Both the position numbers and the translations under genes were made by a program. The notes beneath the pieces were generated by a model. It saw only the letters and a program-made list of their open reading frames with translations. It had not been told where the DNA came from and ran no database searches. A stretch of 64,000 nt of DNA from Mycolicibacterium sp. CBMA 234 (lineage in GTDB: Bacteria > Actinomycetota > Actinomycetes > Mycobacteriales > Mycobacteriaceae): assembly GCF_009729415.1 (NCBI RefSeq), contig NZ_MPKW01000009.1:186001-250000 (forward strand), written 5' to 3'. Below are positions 8,620 to 17,070 of the stretch, piece by piece. Positions within the stretch are counted from its first letter, which is position 1. Each line of letters opens with the position of its first letter.

Positions 8620-9594
8620 CTAAGGCGTGATGACGACGCGGGTGCCGGAGGGTTCCTTTGCGGCCCAGACGTTTTCGATGTCGGCCAGTGGCTTGGCGAC
8701 GGTGGTCAGTTGCAGTTCACCGGCTTCCAACATGGCGAACAGGCGGGGCAAGCCTTCGGTGCGGGCCCGCAGCATGGCGTCGGGCGGCACGCTGCCGATC
8801 CCCAACCCCTGCAAGGTGATTCCGGTGCTGCGCATGGTCGCGGCGTCGATGGTGATGCTTTCGCCCGTCATCGAGCCGACCTGAACGAAGCGGGTCGCGT
8901 GGAAATGGGTCGACGGATGGGCAGCGGCCAGCGCGGCCAGTGTCTGCTGCGCCGGGTCGCCCCAGAGATAGTCGATGACGGCGTCGAACGGGCGCGCGGA
9001 GTGTTGTGCGACAACGCTTTCGGTGAGGTCGTCGGTGCCGAGCCTGATGACGTCGTCGGCTCCGACGGTGCGTAGCCAATCCAGTCGCTCAGGGTTGCGG
9101 CCGGCGACCACCACGCGCCCGGCGCCGAACACAGACTTGGCCAACTGCGCTGCGATTGATCCGGTGACGCCGGTGGCGCCCAGCACCAGGACGTGGTCGC
9201 CGGGTTTGGTCTGTGCGGCGTAGTCCAGAGTCATCCACGCGGAGGTGCCGGGATTGGGCACGGCCGCGGCAGTCACGGAGTCGACGTGCTCGGGCACTGG
9301 TACGGCGTTGCTCGGGACGACGAGCGTGCGTTCGGCCATCAGCCCGTACGGGGCGAGCGACCCGGTGTAGACCCGGGTGCCGTCGTCGAGACGTGCGACG
9401 CCGTCTACCCCGGCGATGGCGGGTAGCTGAATCTCCTTGCTGCTGTAGTGCTTTCCCATGATGACCATGCGGCTGAGGTTGGTCAGGGCCGACGCTTCCA
9501 CAGCGGCAACGACGGCGCCGTCGCTCTGCTGGGGTTCGGGGAAATCCAGGTATTGGGGCTGCTGGCCCCACTCGTGCACGACTGCTGCCTTCAT
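8620..9594 (-). CDS. Quinone-oxidoreductase-type MDR family NADPH oxidoreductase
   Basis: 324 residues, a zinc-independent medium-chain dehydrogenase/reductase. The N-terminal GroES-like domain (1-120) contains MKAAVVHEWGQQP and the cofactor domain (about 120-290) contains VLGATGVTGSIAAQLAK, a GxGxxG-type NADPH site. Catalytic zinc ligands are absent, as expected for the quinone-oxidoreductase branch. The ATG at 9594 follows GAGGAGAG. It is divergent from a MarR regulator across 66 bp holding two matching palindromes, so repression by that MarR, perhaps relieved by a quinone or electrophile, is likely. Substrate unknown. Confidence 0.82.
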   Translation of the reverse strand: MKAAVVHEWGQQPQYLDFPEPQQSDGAVVAAVEASALTNLSRMVIMGKHYSSKEIQLPAIAGVDGVARLDDGTRVYTGSLAPYGLMAERTLVVPSNAVPVPEHVDSVTAAAVPNPGTSAWMTLDYAAQTKPGDHVLVLGATGVTGSIAAQLAKSVFGAGRVVVAGRNPERLDWLRTVGADDVIRLGTDDLTESVVAQHSARPFDAVIDYLWGDPAQQTLAALAAAHPSTHFHATRFVQVGSMTGESITIDAATMRSTGITLQGLGIGSVPPDAMLRARTEGLPRLFAMLEAGELQLTTVAKPLADIENVWAAKEPSGTRVVITP

Positions 9595-9614
9595 GGCTCT
9601 CCTCGGCTCGGAAA

Positions 9615-9634
9615 ATAGTTTCTATGGAAACTAT
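9615..9634. promoter_or_regulatory. Palindromic operator, MarR site 1
   Basis: ATAGTTTC-TATG-GAAACTAT has perfect 8-bp arms and lies in the gap between the divergent oxidoreductase and marR genes. A sister site with the same layout lies at 9662-9679. Both fit TRGTTTC-YATG-RAAACYA. Confidence 0.65.
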
Positions 9635-9660
9635 AGAACCGAGACCGACCGGATGGCAAG

Positions 9661-10182
9661 ATGGTTTCCATGAAAACCAAGTCCGCGTTGATCGCCGAGA
9701 TCGGTGAGTTGGTCGGCGCGGTGGGCGACAAATTCGACAACGACGAGGCCGACGCTGAGCGTGATTACCTCGCGAGGCACTGCCCGCCGAGGCTGGAGCG
9801 CACGGTGCGAGAACTGCCCACGCTGGGCCTGCATCTGCTGGCCGCTCTCGCCGAGGGGCCGATCAGTGTGGTGGGGCTGGCCGCTCGCGCCGGACAGCTC
9901 AAGGGCACGGTGTCCAAGCATGTCCAACGCCTCGTCGACGTGGGCCTGGTCATCCGATCGGCGGTGCCGGGCAACCGCAAGGAACTTGAGCTGACCCCCA
10001 CCGCGGACGGGGAACTCCTGATCGCGGTGCACCAGCGCATGCACGACGAGATGGACGCCGGCCGGCACGACTTCCTGTTGCGCTACACCGCCGCTGAACT
10101 GGCAGTGCTGTCCCGGATGCTGCAGGATTTGCTAGCCGCCTCTCGGGACGGCGTGCGCCTGATACCCGCCGAGCAGACGTAA
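9661..10182 (+). CDS. MarR-family transcriptional regulator
   Basis: 173 residues (170 if started at the second ATG, 9670). A winged helix-turn-helix is visible around residues 60-120 (LAARAGQLKGTVSKHVQRLVDVGLV) with a basic wing (SAVPGNRKELELTPTADG). It is probably a repressor of the divergent oxidoreductase and of itself. One operator copy overlaps its own start codon, which would block initiation directly. The stop codon is inside a 58-bp perfect palindrome that likely ends transcription from both sides. Confidence 0.85.
   Translation: MVSMKTKSALIAEIGELVGAVGDKFDNDEADAERDYLARHCPPRLERTVRELPTLGLHLLAALAEGPISVVGLAARAGQLKGTVSKHVQRLVDVGLVIRSAVPGNRKELELTPTADGELLIAVHQRMHDEMDAGRHDFLLRYTAAELAVLSRMLQDLLAASRDGVRLIPAEQT
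9662..9679. promoter_or_regulatory. Palindromic operator, MarR site 2 overlapping the marR start
   Basis: TGGTTTCC-AT-GAAAACCA is a near-perfect palindrome matching site 1 and covers both candidate start codons of marR, a layout that suits tight autorepression. Confidence 0.55.
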
Positions 10183-10227
10183 AACTGTCGCTTTTCCTAT
10201 GAAAAGCGACAGTTTTACGTCTGCTCG
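10170..10227. terminator. Perfect 27-bp-arm palindrome between convergent genes (repeat copy 1)
   Basis: The arms 10170-10196 and 10201-10227 are exact inverse complements separated by CTAT. It begins CGAGCAGACG and contains the AAAACTGTCG core shared with elements at 46.6 and 53.9 kb. It lies between convergent marR and phoU and includes the marR stop codon. A hairpin from either strand would be very stable, so a bidirectional terminator is the best reading. Confidence 0.7.
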
Positions 10228-10250
10228 CGGGAGAAACCGCGCGAGGAAAT

Positions 10251-10919
10251 CTAGTGAATGGTGGGCAGGCCGTCGTCGTCGGAGAAGCGGCCGGTGACCT
10301 GGAAGATGACCCGGCGGGCGACCTCGACAGCGTGGTCGGCGAAACGCTCGTAGAACCGGCTGAGTAGCGTCACGTCGACCGCGGCGGTCACGCCGTGCTT
10401 CCAGTCCCGGTCCATCATCACGCTGAACAGATGGCGATGCAGGTCATCCATCGCGTCGTCTTCTTCCTGGATCCGGCCGGCGCGGTCCGGGTCCTGGGTG
10501 AGCAGCACTTCTTGCGCGGTATTGCCCAATTCGACTGCGAGCCGGCCCATTTCGGCGAAGTAGCCGTTGACCTCTTCGGGCAGCGCGTGCTGCGGGTGGC
10601 GCCGGCGGGCGATCTTGGCGACGTGCAGCGCCAGCGCGCCCATGCGGTCGACGTCGGCGACGATCTGAATGGAGCCGACGACGGACCGCAGATCTCCGGC
10701 GACGGGGGACTGCAGCGCCAGCAGCACGAACGCCTGCTCTTCTGCCTGCGTGCTCATGACGGCGATCTGCTCGTGGTCGGAGATGACCTGCTCGGCCAGC
10801 ACGAGATCAGCCTGCAGCAGCGCCTGCGTGGCGCGTTCCATGGCAACACCGGCCAATCCACACATCTCGCCGAGGCGATTGGTCAGGCCTTCAAGTTGCT
10901 CGTGGTACGCGGTACGCAT
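10251..10919 (-). CDS. phoU: PhoU-family phosphate signalling protein (PhoY2-like)
   Basis: 222 residues forming two PhoU three-helix bundles, with the typical start [20 protein letters not shown] and the metal-site motifs [19 protein letters not shown] and [14 protein letters not shown]. PhoU proteins damp the SenX3-RegX3 response when phosphate is plentiful, linking PstSCAB to the sensor kinase; in M. tuberculosis PhoY2 also affects persistence. The gene is on the opposite strand from pstSCAB, separated by the oxidoreductase/marR pair. Order agrees with Rv0821c. Confidence 0.92.
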   Translation of the reverse strand: MRTAYHEQLEGLTNRLGEMCGLAGVAMERATQALLQADLVLAEQVISDHEQIAVMSTQAEEQAFVLLALQSPVAGDLRSVVGSIQIVADVDRMGALALHVAKIARRRHPQHALPEEVNGYFAEMGRLAVELGNTAQEVLLTQDPDRAGRIQEEDDAMDDLHRHLFSVMMDRDWKHGVTAAVDVTLLSRFYERFADHAVEVARRVIFQVTGRFSDDDGLPTIH

Positions 10920-10997
10920 GCGCTCCAGCCTACTTTCTGGCCCTTGGAGATGCCGTGATCTGGCAATGAACGCCCGGTGAATGGGACAGGGCGGATG

Positions 10998-13043
10998 CTA
11001 TTTGCAGGTGGTGTCGGCCGCATTGGTGACGCTGAGGTCCTCCGGCAGCTTGGTGGGCTCGCCGGACAGGCTGCCGTGGGTGACATGCATCTGCGCTGCG
11101 GAACCGCTGGCTGCCGGCGCGGCCACCGTGCTGAAGTCGGTCCCGAGCACCACCCGCACCACGTCACCCAGGCCGGATACCTGCTCGACGTGGGCGCCCG
11201 GCAGCGACGACGCCACCGTCGCGGCGGCCTCCTCATGCCCCGACGAGAAGAAGACGGTCGTCGACTCGACTTTGCCCTGGTAGTCGTCCGGCGAAGTGAC
11301 GCTGAAGCCCTGCTGTTGCAGTTCCTTGGTCGCGGTGGCGGCCAAGCCGTCCTGTCCGGTCGAGTTGGACACTCGAACCGTCACCTGGCTCGGGTCGGTC
11401 GTCGTGGTGTTGACCAGTTCGCCGGGCGAGGCGTCAGGCGCCGCAGCGGGCGTGGCGGGTACCGGGGTGTTGTCGGCGTTACGTTCCTCGGGCAGCGGAT
11501 CGTCGTTGATGATGGCGTCGAACAGAGCCCGCATGTCCTGGTCGCGGGGCGGCTCGTTGCCTTCGGAGTCGGTGACTCCGGTGGGAATCGTCACGAAGGT
11601 CACCCGGCCGGCGCTCACGCCCTGGATCGACTGCCCCAGCTGGACCAGTTCCTTGGTGGTGATGTTGTCGACGGTCGAGTCCTCGATAAACAGGTTGACG
11701 ACGTTGTTGAGCTTGCCGAGATTGAAGAACGTGTCTTTGGAAATCATCGACCGCAGCAGCGACGACAAGAACATCTGCTGGCGCTTGATCCGGCCGTAGT
11801 CGCCGTTGACCTCAGTGGTCACCTGCCGGGCCCGGACGTACTGCAGCGCGGTGTGGCCGTCGATGACCTGACGGCCGGAATGCTCCAGCACGGTGCCCAA
11901 TTCGTAGTCCTCGATGGGCGTTTTGCTGCACACTTCGACGCCACCGACCGCGTCGACGAGTTTGGAGAAGCCGGCGAAATCGACTGCCATGAAACGGTTT
12001 ATGGACAACCCGGACAATTTCTGGATTTCCTTGACCAGGCATCTCGGGCCACCGAATGCGTAGGTGGAATTCAACTTGGTTTCGGTGTAAACCCGGTCAG
12101 GCCCATAACTTTTGGTGTCGTCGTCGTACAGCGGGCCGTATGCCCCGGTCTTCGGGTCCCAGGCTTCGCATTGGAGCGGCTTGATCGCTAGATCCCGCGG
12201 GAACGACACCGCCACAACGCGTTTGCGACTCGCCGGGATGTTCACCAGCATGATGGTGTCCGACCGGGTGCCGCCCGCATCCGCAGTGGTGCCGGCGCCC
12301 ATGTCCGCGTTCTCGCCGAAGCGGCTGTCCAGCCCGACGATCAGGAAGTTCTCGTCACCGAACTGGGCGTTGGGGTCGACGATGTCGCGCGAGTTGAGGT
12401 CAAGCGCCGAAACCTTGTTCATGCGGTGGTTCTTGGAGTTCTGCCACTGCCAGGCGGCGCCGGTCATCGACAGTGCAACCACCGCGACGAAGGCGAGGAG
12501 GACGCGCCCCGCCACCGCGAACCGATGGCGCGTGTGGTGGTCGACGGGCGGGGGAGCGTCGGCGTGTGCGGGCCGCTCGGGATGGTCGATGTAGTTGCGT
12601 ACGTCGGTGCGGACGGTGGCGTGGGGTAGCTCAAATGGGTCCGGCAGGGAGACCAGCGGGGCGTCGAAAACCTCTGTGGCGGGGTCGGATTCGGGCCGGG
12701 GACGGGGTGCGCGAGGGGCGGGAGGCGCCGGCGGTGGCTCCTGGGTACGCGGTTCCGCCGGGCGCCGCCTCGGCGCAGTGCTTTTCGCCGGCGTCTCGGT
12801 GCGGTCGGGTGTCGCTGGGGCTGAGCCGCCGGACAGCCTGGCAATGAGTTCGGCGACGGTGACGCCCCCGCCGCCGTGGCTACCGCTGGTCTCGTCGTCT
12901 GGCTGCTCCGGCAGTCCGCCGCGCTCCCAGGGTGCCCGGACCGGACCCGAAGCCCGCGAAGTGCGAGTTACCCAGGGGTTGTCCCCCGGGGCGGCATCCC
13001 CGTCGTCGTCGTTGTCGGCGGTGGTCCGGTCGCGGTCACTCAC
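10998..13043 (-). CDS. LytR-CpsA-Psr (LCP) family protein with LytR_C domain
   Basis: 681 residues from GTG 13043, chosen because it lies 2 nt after the dus stop and matches the short MSDRDRTTADNDDDG start; the longer open frame has no signal. A Pro-rich cytosolic region (1-220) precedes one membrane helix (about 225-250), an LCP domain (about 275-480; VGLDSRFG, GTRSDTIMLVNI, VSFPRDL) and a C-terminal LytR_C domain (about 560-650; VRVSNSTGQDGLA). LCP proteins attach arabinogalactan to peptidoglycan outside the membrane. The conserved Arg and Asp residues are present. Equivalent to Rv0822c, which is not the main ligase Lcp1. Confidence 0.88.
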   Translation of the reverse strand: MSDRDRTTADNDDDGDAAPGDNPWVTRTSRASGPVRAPWERGGLPEQPDDETSGSHGGGGVTVAELIARLSGGSAPATPDRTETPAKSTAPRRRPAEPRTQEPPPAPPAPRAPRPRPESDPATEVFDAPLVSLPDPFELPHATVRTDVRNYIDHPERPAHADAPPPVDHHTRHRFAVAGRVLLAFVAVVALSMTGAAWQWQNSKNHRMNKVSALDLNSRDIVDPNAQFGDENFLIVGLDSRFGENADMGAGTTADAGGTRSDTIMLVNIPASRKRVVAVSFPRDLAIKPLQCEAWDPKTGAYGPLYDDDTKSYGPDRVYTETKLNSTYAFGGPRCLVKEIQKLSGLSINRFMAVDFAGFSKLVDAVGGVEVCSKTPIEDYELGTVLEHSGRQVIDGHTALQYVRARQVTTEVNGDYGRIKRQQMFLSSLLRSMISKDTFFNLGKLNNVVNLFIEDSTVDNITTKELVQLGQSIQGVSAGRVTFVTIPTGVTDSEGNEPPRDQDMRALFDAIINDDPLPEERNADNTPVPATPAAAPDASPGELVNTTTTDPSQVTVRVSNSTGQDGLAATATKELQQQGFSVTSPDDYQGKVESTTVFFSSGHEEAAATVASSLPGAHVEQVSGLGDVVRVVLGTDFSTVAAPAASGSAAQMHVTHGSLSGEPTKLPEDLSVTNAADTTCK

Positions 13044-13045
13044 GT

Positions 13046-14158
13046 CTACCCGCCGGAGTTGACCATGTCGGCGCCGAACGGCACCGTGCAGTCGTCGGGA
13101 TCGTCCAGCCAGCCTTCGGGCAGTACCACCGAACCGGGGGAGCCCTGCCGGCCGCGGGGACCTTCCGCGCAATCAGGGAACGGGACATCCGAATCCAGTT
13201 GGGTGAGAAGCTCATCCAACTCGGCAAGAGTTTTCACCAGCGCCAGTGCGCGGCGCAGGTCGGCGCCGGCGGGCAGACCGTGCAAGTACCAGGCGACGTG
13301 CTTGCGGATGTCCCGCATGCCCTTGTCCTCGCCGAAATGCTCAGCCAGCAGCTGGCCGTGGCGGCGGATGATGTCCGCGATCTCGCCGAGGGTCGGCGGG
13401 GTGGGGCGGGGCTGGCCGTTGAAGGCCGCCGACAATTCGGCGAACAACCAGGGCCGGCCCAGGCAGCCACGGCCGATGACGACACCGTCGCAACCGGTTT
13501 CGGCCATCATGCGCAGCGCGTCGTCGGCGTCGAAGATGTCGCCGTTGCCGAGGACCGGGACGCCGGTGACGTGGGCTTTGAGTGCGGCGATCTGGTCCCA
13601 ATCGGCGGTGCCCGAGTACCGCTGCGCGGCGGTGCGGGCATGCAGCGCGACGGCCGCGGCGCCTTCCTCGGCAGCGATCCGGCCGGCATCGAGGTGCGTG
13701 TGGTGGGCATCGTCGATGCCGACCCGGAACTTCACGGTGACGGGGACGTTGGTGCCTTCGGTCGCGCGGACTGCGGCAGCGACGATCTGGCCGAACAGCT
13801 TGCGCTTGTAGGGCAGGGCCGAACCGCCGCCGCGCCGGGTGACCTTGGGCACCGGGCAGCCGAAGTTCATGTCGATGTGGTCGGCCATGTTCTCGTCGAC
13901 GATCATCTTGGCTGCAGCGTACGTGGTGGCCGGGTCGACGGTGTAGAGCTGCAGCGAGCGGGGCGACTCTTCGGGCGCGAACGTCGTCATGTGCAGGGTG
14001 GAGGCGTTCCGCTCGACCAGCGCCCGCGCGGTGACCATCTCGCAGACGTACAGGCCACTCACCGTGCCCACCCGAGCCAGTTCCTGCTCGCGGCACAGGG
14101 TGCGGAATGCGACGTTCGTCACCCCGGCCATGGGGGCCAGTACGACCGGAGAACGCAA
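13046..14158 (-). CDS. dus: tRNA-dihydrouridine synthase, DusB type
   Basis: 370 residues from a TTG at 14158. An FMN-binding TIM barrel reduces specific uridines in tRNA D-loops using NADPH. Visible are VLAPMAGVTN, the DHIDMNFGCPVPKV segment with the catalytic-type Cys, ALHARTAAQRYSGTADW and VLGNGDIFDADDA. Family-like sequence (RIGPISLRSPV) continues upstream of 14158 in frame but reaches no ATG or GTG and runs through a perfect hairpin, so the true start is uncertain. The LCP gene begins 2 nt after this stop. Corresponds to Rv0823c. Confidence 0.87.
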   Translation of the reverse strand: MRSPVVLAPMAGVTNVAFRTLCREQELARVGTVSGLYVCEMVTARALVERNASTLHMTTFAPEESPRSLQLYTVDPATTYAAAKMIVDENMADHIDMNFGCPVPKVTRRGGGSALPYKRKLFGQIVAAAVRATEGTNVPVTVKFRVGIDDAHHTHLDAGRIAAEEGAAAVALHARTAAQRYSGTADWDQIAALKAHVTGVPVLGNGDIFDADDALRMMAETGCDGVVIGRGCLGRPWLFAELSAAFNGQPRPTPPTLGEIADIIRRHGQLLAEHFGEDKGMRDIRKHVAWYLHGLPAGADLRRALALVKTLAELDELLTQLDSDVPFPDCAEGPRGRQGSPGSVVLPEGWLDDPDDCTVPFGADMVNSGG

Positions 14159-14164
14159 CGAGAT

Positions 14165-14190
14165 CGGCCCGATCCGAAGGGATCGGGCCG
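14165..14190 (-). terminator. 11-bp hairpin between desA1 and dus
   Basis: CGGCCCGATCC and GGATCGGGCCG pair perfectly around a 4-nt loop (CTTC as transcribed), 31 nt after the desA1 stop. No T-tract follows. It may reduce read-through from desA1 into dus-LCP or control dus translation, because it covers codons resembling the conserved Dus N-terminus. Confidence 0.6.
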
Positions 14191-14220
14191 TAGGCGTTGC
14201 CGCCTCGTCTCGTTGGGGAG

Positions 14221-15222
14221 TTAAGACGTCGATGTCGACACCAGTAGGTTCTTCATCGCCTTCTTCTCGGCGGCCTTACGCTCGCGCTCCAGCCGGCGTT
14301 CCTTGGCGACCTCGAACTTCCCGCAGGTTTCCTCAAGCTCTTCGATCAGCCGGCCCAGATCGTCGCGCAACCGCGCGCCCTCGCCGGTGAAGTCCTCGCG
14401 CTCGAAGATGCGCCACTTCTTCAGCACCGGCATCACCACGTCGTCCAGGTGGATGCGCGGGTCGTAGACGCCGCCGACGGCGATGATCACAGCCTTGCGG
14501 CGGAAGTCGGGCACCGTGTAGCCGGGCATCTTGAAATTGCTCAGCACCCGGTGCAGCGACTCCATCGCCTGATTGGGCGCGATGTCCAGACCCGCAGCGG
14601 AAACATCGCGGTAGAAGATCATGTGCAGGTTCTCGTCACCGGAAATGCGCTGCAGCAATTGGTCGGCGACCGGCTCGTTGCAGGCCTTGCCGGTGTTGCG
14701 GTGCGAGACGCGGGTGGCCAGCTCCTGGAACGACACATAGATGACCGACTCGAACAGCTTGTCGGCGAACAGGTCGCCCTGCTGGTTCTGGCCGGGGGAG
14801 AAGCCGCGGGCGACCTGCTCCATGCGCAGTTCTTCCAGCTGGACCGGGTCGCAGTTGCGGGTGACGACGAGGTAGTCGCGCAGGGCGATGCCGTGCCGGT
14901 TCTCCTCGGCGGTCCAGCGGTTGACCCAGAAGCCCCAGGCGCCGTCCATGCCCATGTTCATCGCGATCTCGCGGTGGTAGGAGGGCAGGTTGTCCTCGGT
15001 CAGCAGGTTCTGCACCATGGCGGTCTGGGCGACCTCGGAGAGCTTGGCCTGGTCCGGATCCCAGTCCTGGCCACCGAGGGCGTAGTAGTTCTTGCCCTCT
15101 TTCCACGGGATGTAGTCGTGGGGGTTCCAGTCTTTCCGCATGCTCATGTGGCGGTCGATGAGCGTCTCGACGACCGGCTCGAGCTCGTGGAGGAGCTGCA
15201 GGTCGGTGAAGTCGGCTGTCAT
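14221..15222 (-). CDS. desA1: Acyl-[ACP] desaturase DesA1
   Basis: 333 residues of the soluble diiron acyl-ACP desaturase family. The two carboxylate-histidine motifs EENRH and DENLH that hold the diiron centre are present in a helical core (residues 1-275), followed by a charged tail (ERRLERERKAAEKK). DesA1 introduces double bonds in meromycolic-acid precursors and is essential in mycobacteria. The ATG at 15222 follows GGGAGGC. A TTGATG-17-TACTCT promoter lies upstream. Position agrees with Rv0824c. Confidence 0.94.
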   Translation of the reverse strand: MTADFTDLQLLHELEPVVETLIDRHMSMRKDWNPHDYIPWKEGKNYYALGGQDWDPDQAKLSEVAQTAMVQNLLTEDNLPSYHREIAMNMGMDGAWGFWVNRWTAEENRHGIALRDYLVVTRNCDPVQLEELRMEQVARGFSPGQNQQGDLFADKLFESVIYVSFQELATRVSHRNTGKACNEPVADQLLQRISGDENLHMIFYRDVSAAGLDIAPNQAMESLHRVLSNFKMPGYTVPDFRRKAVIIAVGGVYDPRIHLDDVVMPVLKKWRIFEREDFTGEGARLRDDLGRLIEELEETCGKFEVAKERRLERERKAAEKKAMKNLLVSTSTS

Positions 15223-15260
15223 TGCGCCTCCCGAAATATCTGTACCCGTTGGTAGCAGTC

Positions 15261-15289
15261 AGAGTATCTGTGTCGGGCAGTGACATCAA
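15261..15289 (-). promoter_or_regulatory. Probable sigma-A-type promoter of desA1
   Basis: Reading the minus strand, TTGATG (15289-15284) and TACTCT (15266-15261) are separated by exactly 17 nt, about 40 nt before the desA1 ATG. Direct ACAGATA repeats flank the -10 and could bind a regulator. Confidence 0.5.
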
Positions 15290-15348
15290 GTTGCCGTGAC
15301 GCATGTCCGACCGGTGAATCTGAACCGTTACCTCGGGATTGCTGCGTT

Positions 15349-15936
15349 TTACCGGTGTGACGGGACCCGGCTGAGCAGCATGTCGACGCAATAATCGACG
15401 AACTGTTCCCGGGTGGCGGGGAGCTTGCCGTTCAGATATTCGGTGAACAGGGCCGTCAGCGCCCCGATCAGGCTGGTTGCATCGAGGGCCCGCCGCGTGG
15501 GGTCGCCGTCGGGAAACATCTTGTGCTGCAGCAGCTCGATGAAGCTCGGCATCCAGTCCGCCCCCGACCGGGTCAGGACCGGTTCCTGGGCCGGCGCGAT
15601 CAGCAGCACCCGGCCGCGGGTGGGGTCGTCGACCATCAAGGTGACGAATCGTTCGACGGCATCGCGGGGGCTTTGGGCCGTCGTGAGCGCCGCCATGGCC
15701 GAGGTGCAGACCTCGTCGTAGACCGCGCGCACGAAATCCTCGCGGTCGGTGAAGCTTTCGTAGAAGTACCGCTCCGTCAGCCCGGCGGTGCGGCACACCG
15801 TCCGGACGGTCGCGGCCGGGCCCTCGGAGTGGCCGAGCGCGGCGATGCCGGCATCGATGAGCGCCTCGCGGCGCCGCGTCGGGCGGTCCGCCAGGGGGAC
15901 GGTGGACCAGCGGCCCTGTCGTTGACCTGAAGGCAC
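15349..15936 (-). CDS. TetR-family regulator
   Basis: 195 residues from GTG 15936, chosen because AGGAG lies 4 nt upstream; the open frame extends much further but only as a shadow of the opposite gene. An N-terminal TetR helix-turn-helix is visible (TRRREALIDAGIAALG; TVRTVCRTAGLTERYFYESFTDREDFVRAVY). The C-terminal ligand domain is unspecific. It is divergent from an MpaB/DUF2236 oxygenase with 63 bp between the starts and is the obvious candidate regulator of that gene. Confidence 0.85.
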   Translation of the reverse strand: MPSGQRQGRWSTVPLADRPTRRREALIDAGIAALGHSEGPAATVRTVCRTAGLTERYFYESFTDREDFVRAVYDEVCTSAMAALTTAQSPRDAVERFVTLMVDDPTRGRVLLIAPAQEPVLTRSGADWMPSFIELLQHKMFPDGDPTRRALDATSLIGALTALFTEYLNGKLPATREQFVDYCVDMLLSRVPSHR

Positions 15937-15999
15937 GTGACTCCTAGGCTGTGGCTGACAACGCGTGTAGTCAGGATACCCGCTGACATCCAGGAAAGA

Positions 16000-17010
16000 A
16001 TGCCGGTGACACAAAATACTTCCGACGCATGCCCCATGACCAGCGAATCCGCCCCCGTGGCTGCGGGCTGCCCGGTGGTACCCGGTAGCTACGACGCCGT
16101 GCCGCTTGGCCCGGACTCGCTGACGTGGAAGTACTTCGGCCAATGGACCGGGCTGTTCCAGGGCACCTGGGCGGGCTCCATGCAGAACATGCATCCGCAG
16201 CTTGGTGCAGCGGTCGAGGAGCACTCCATCTTCTTCATGGAGCGGATCCCGCGGCTGCTGCGGTCGATCTATCCGATCGGTGGCGTGGTGTTCGACGGTG
16301 ACCGGGCGCCCAAGACCGGTGCCGAGGTTCGCGACTATCACATCGGAATCAAGGGCGTCGACAAGCAGGGGCGCCGCTACAGCGCGTTGAACCCGGATGT
16401 CTTCTACTGGGCGCACGCGACGTTCTTCAAGTCCACCCTGATGGCCGCCGAGAAGTTCGGCGGCGGGATTTCCGAAGCGGACAAGCGTCAGCTGTTCGAC
16501 GAGCATGTCACCTGGTACCGCATGTACGGCATGAGCATGCGGCCCGTGCCGGAGAGCTGGGAGGATTTCCAGGAGTACTGGGATCACATGTGCCGCAACG
16601 TGTTGGAGAACAACTACGCGGCACGCGAGGTCATGGATTTGTCGACCATGCCCAAACACCCGTCACTGCAATGGATTCCGGATCAGCTGTGGGCGCAGAA
16701 CCTCAAGGTGATGCAGCGCTTCCTGACCTTCATGACGGTGGCCCTCTATGACCCGCCGGTGCGGGAGCTGATGGGGTACTCCTGGTCTGCCCGCCAGCAG
16801 TGGGTGCACGATCGGCTGTGCGAGGTGATCACGCTGGTCACGAAGTATGGCCCCAAGCGCAGGCTGATGCATCCACGCAAGCGGTCGGCGGTAGACCGGG
16901 CGTCCGGCCGGCTGCCCATCGATTCGCCGCTGGTGCAGACTCCCGCGCGCAACCTGCCGCCCCTCGAATACCGGGGCCAGCCGCAGTTCTACTGCCCAAA
17001 GGTCGACTGA
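16000..17010 (+). CDS. Oxygenase MpaB-like (DUF2236) protein
   Basis: 336 residues from ATG 16000 (CAGGAAAG upstream; a further in-frame ATG at 16036 is possible). DUF2236 proteins are helical, haem-b-containing oxygenases related to latex-clearing enzymes. Consistent features are FFMERIPRLLRSIYPIGG, YWAHATFFKS and HVTWYRMYGMSM, the WAHAT region carrying the conserved His. The substrate is unknown in mycobacteria. Equivalent to Rv0826 in position. Divergent from a TetR regulator and followed by a hairpin. Confidence 0.8.
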   Translation: MPVTQNTSDACPMTSESAPVAAGCPVVPGSYDAVPLGPDSLTWKYFGQWTGLFQGTWAGSMQNMHPQLGAAVEEHSIFFMERIPRLLRSIYPIGGVVFDGDRAPKTGAEVRDYHIGIKGVDKQGRRYSALNPDVFYWAHATFFKSTLMAAEKFGGGISEADKRQLFDEHVTWYRMYGMSMRPVPESWEDFQEYWDHMCRNVLENNYAAREVMDLSTMPKHPSLQWIPDQLWAQNLKVMQRFLTFMTVALYDPPVRELMGYSWSARQQWVHDRLCEVITLVTKYGPKRRLMHPRKRSAVDRASGRLPIDSPLVQTPARNLPPLEYRGQPQFYCPKVD

Positions 17011-17012
17011 GC

Positions 17013-17069
17013 CACGCATTTTCCGATACTCGCAGCAATTCGAGGGGTCTGCGAGATCGGTTTGGCGTG
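17013..17069. terminator. Imperfect hairpin between convergent genes
   Basis: CACGC...CTCGCAG at 17013-17034 pairs with CTGCGAG...GCGTG at 17049-17069 with small bulges. It occupies the whole gap between the MpaB-like gene and the convergent dinucleotide-binding gene, so it likely terminates both. Confidence 0.5.
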
Positions 17070-17070
17070 A

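Noticed and set aside
10170..10227. Classical Rho-independent terminator or riboswitch
   Set aside because: There is no downstream T-tract and no ligand-binding fold; the perfect symmetry and recurrence at convergent ends point to a terminator-like palindrome family instead.
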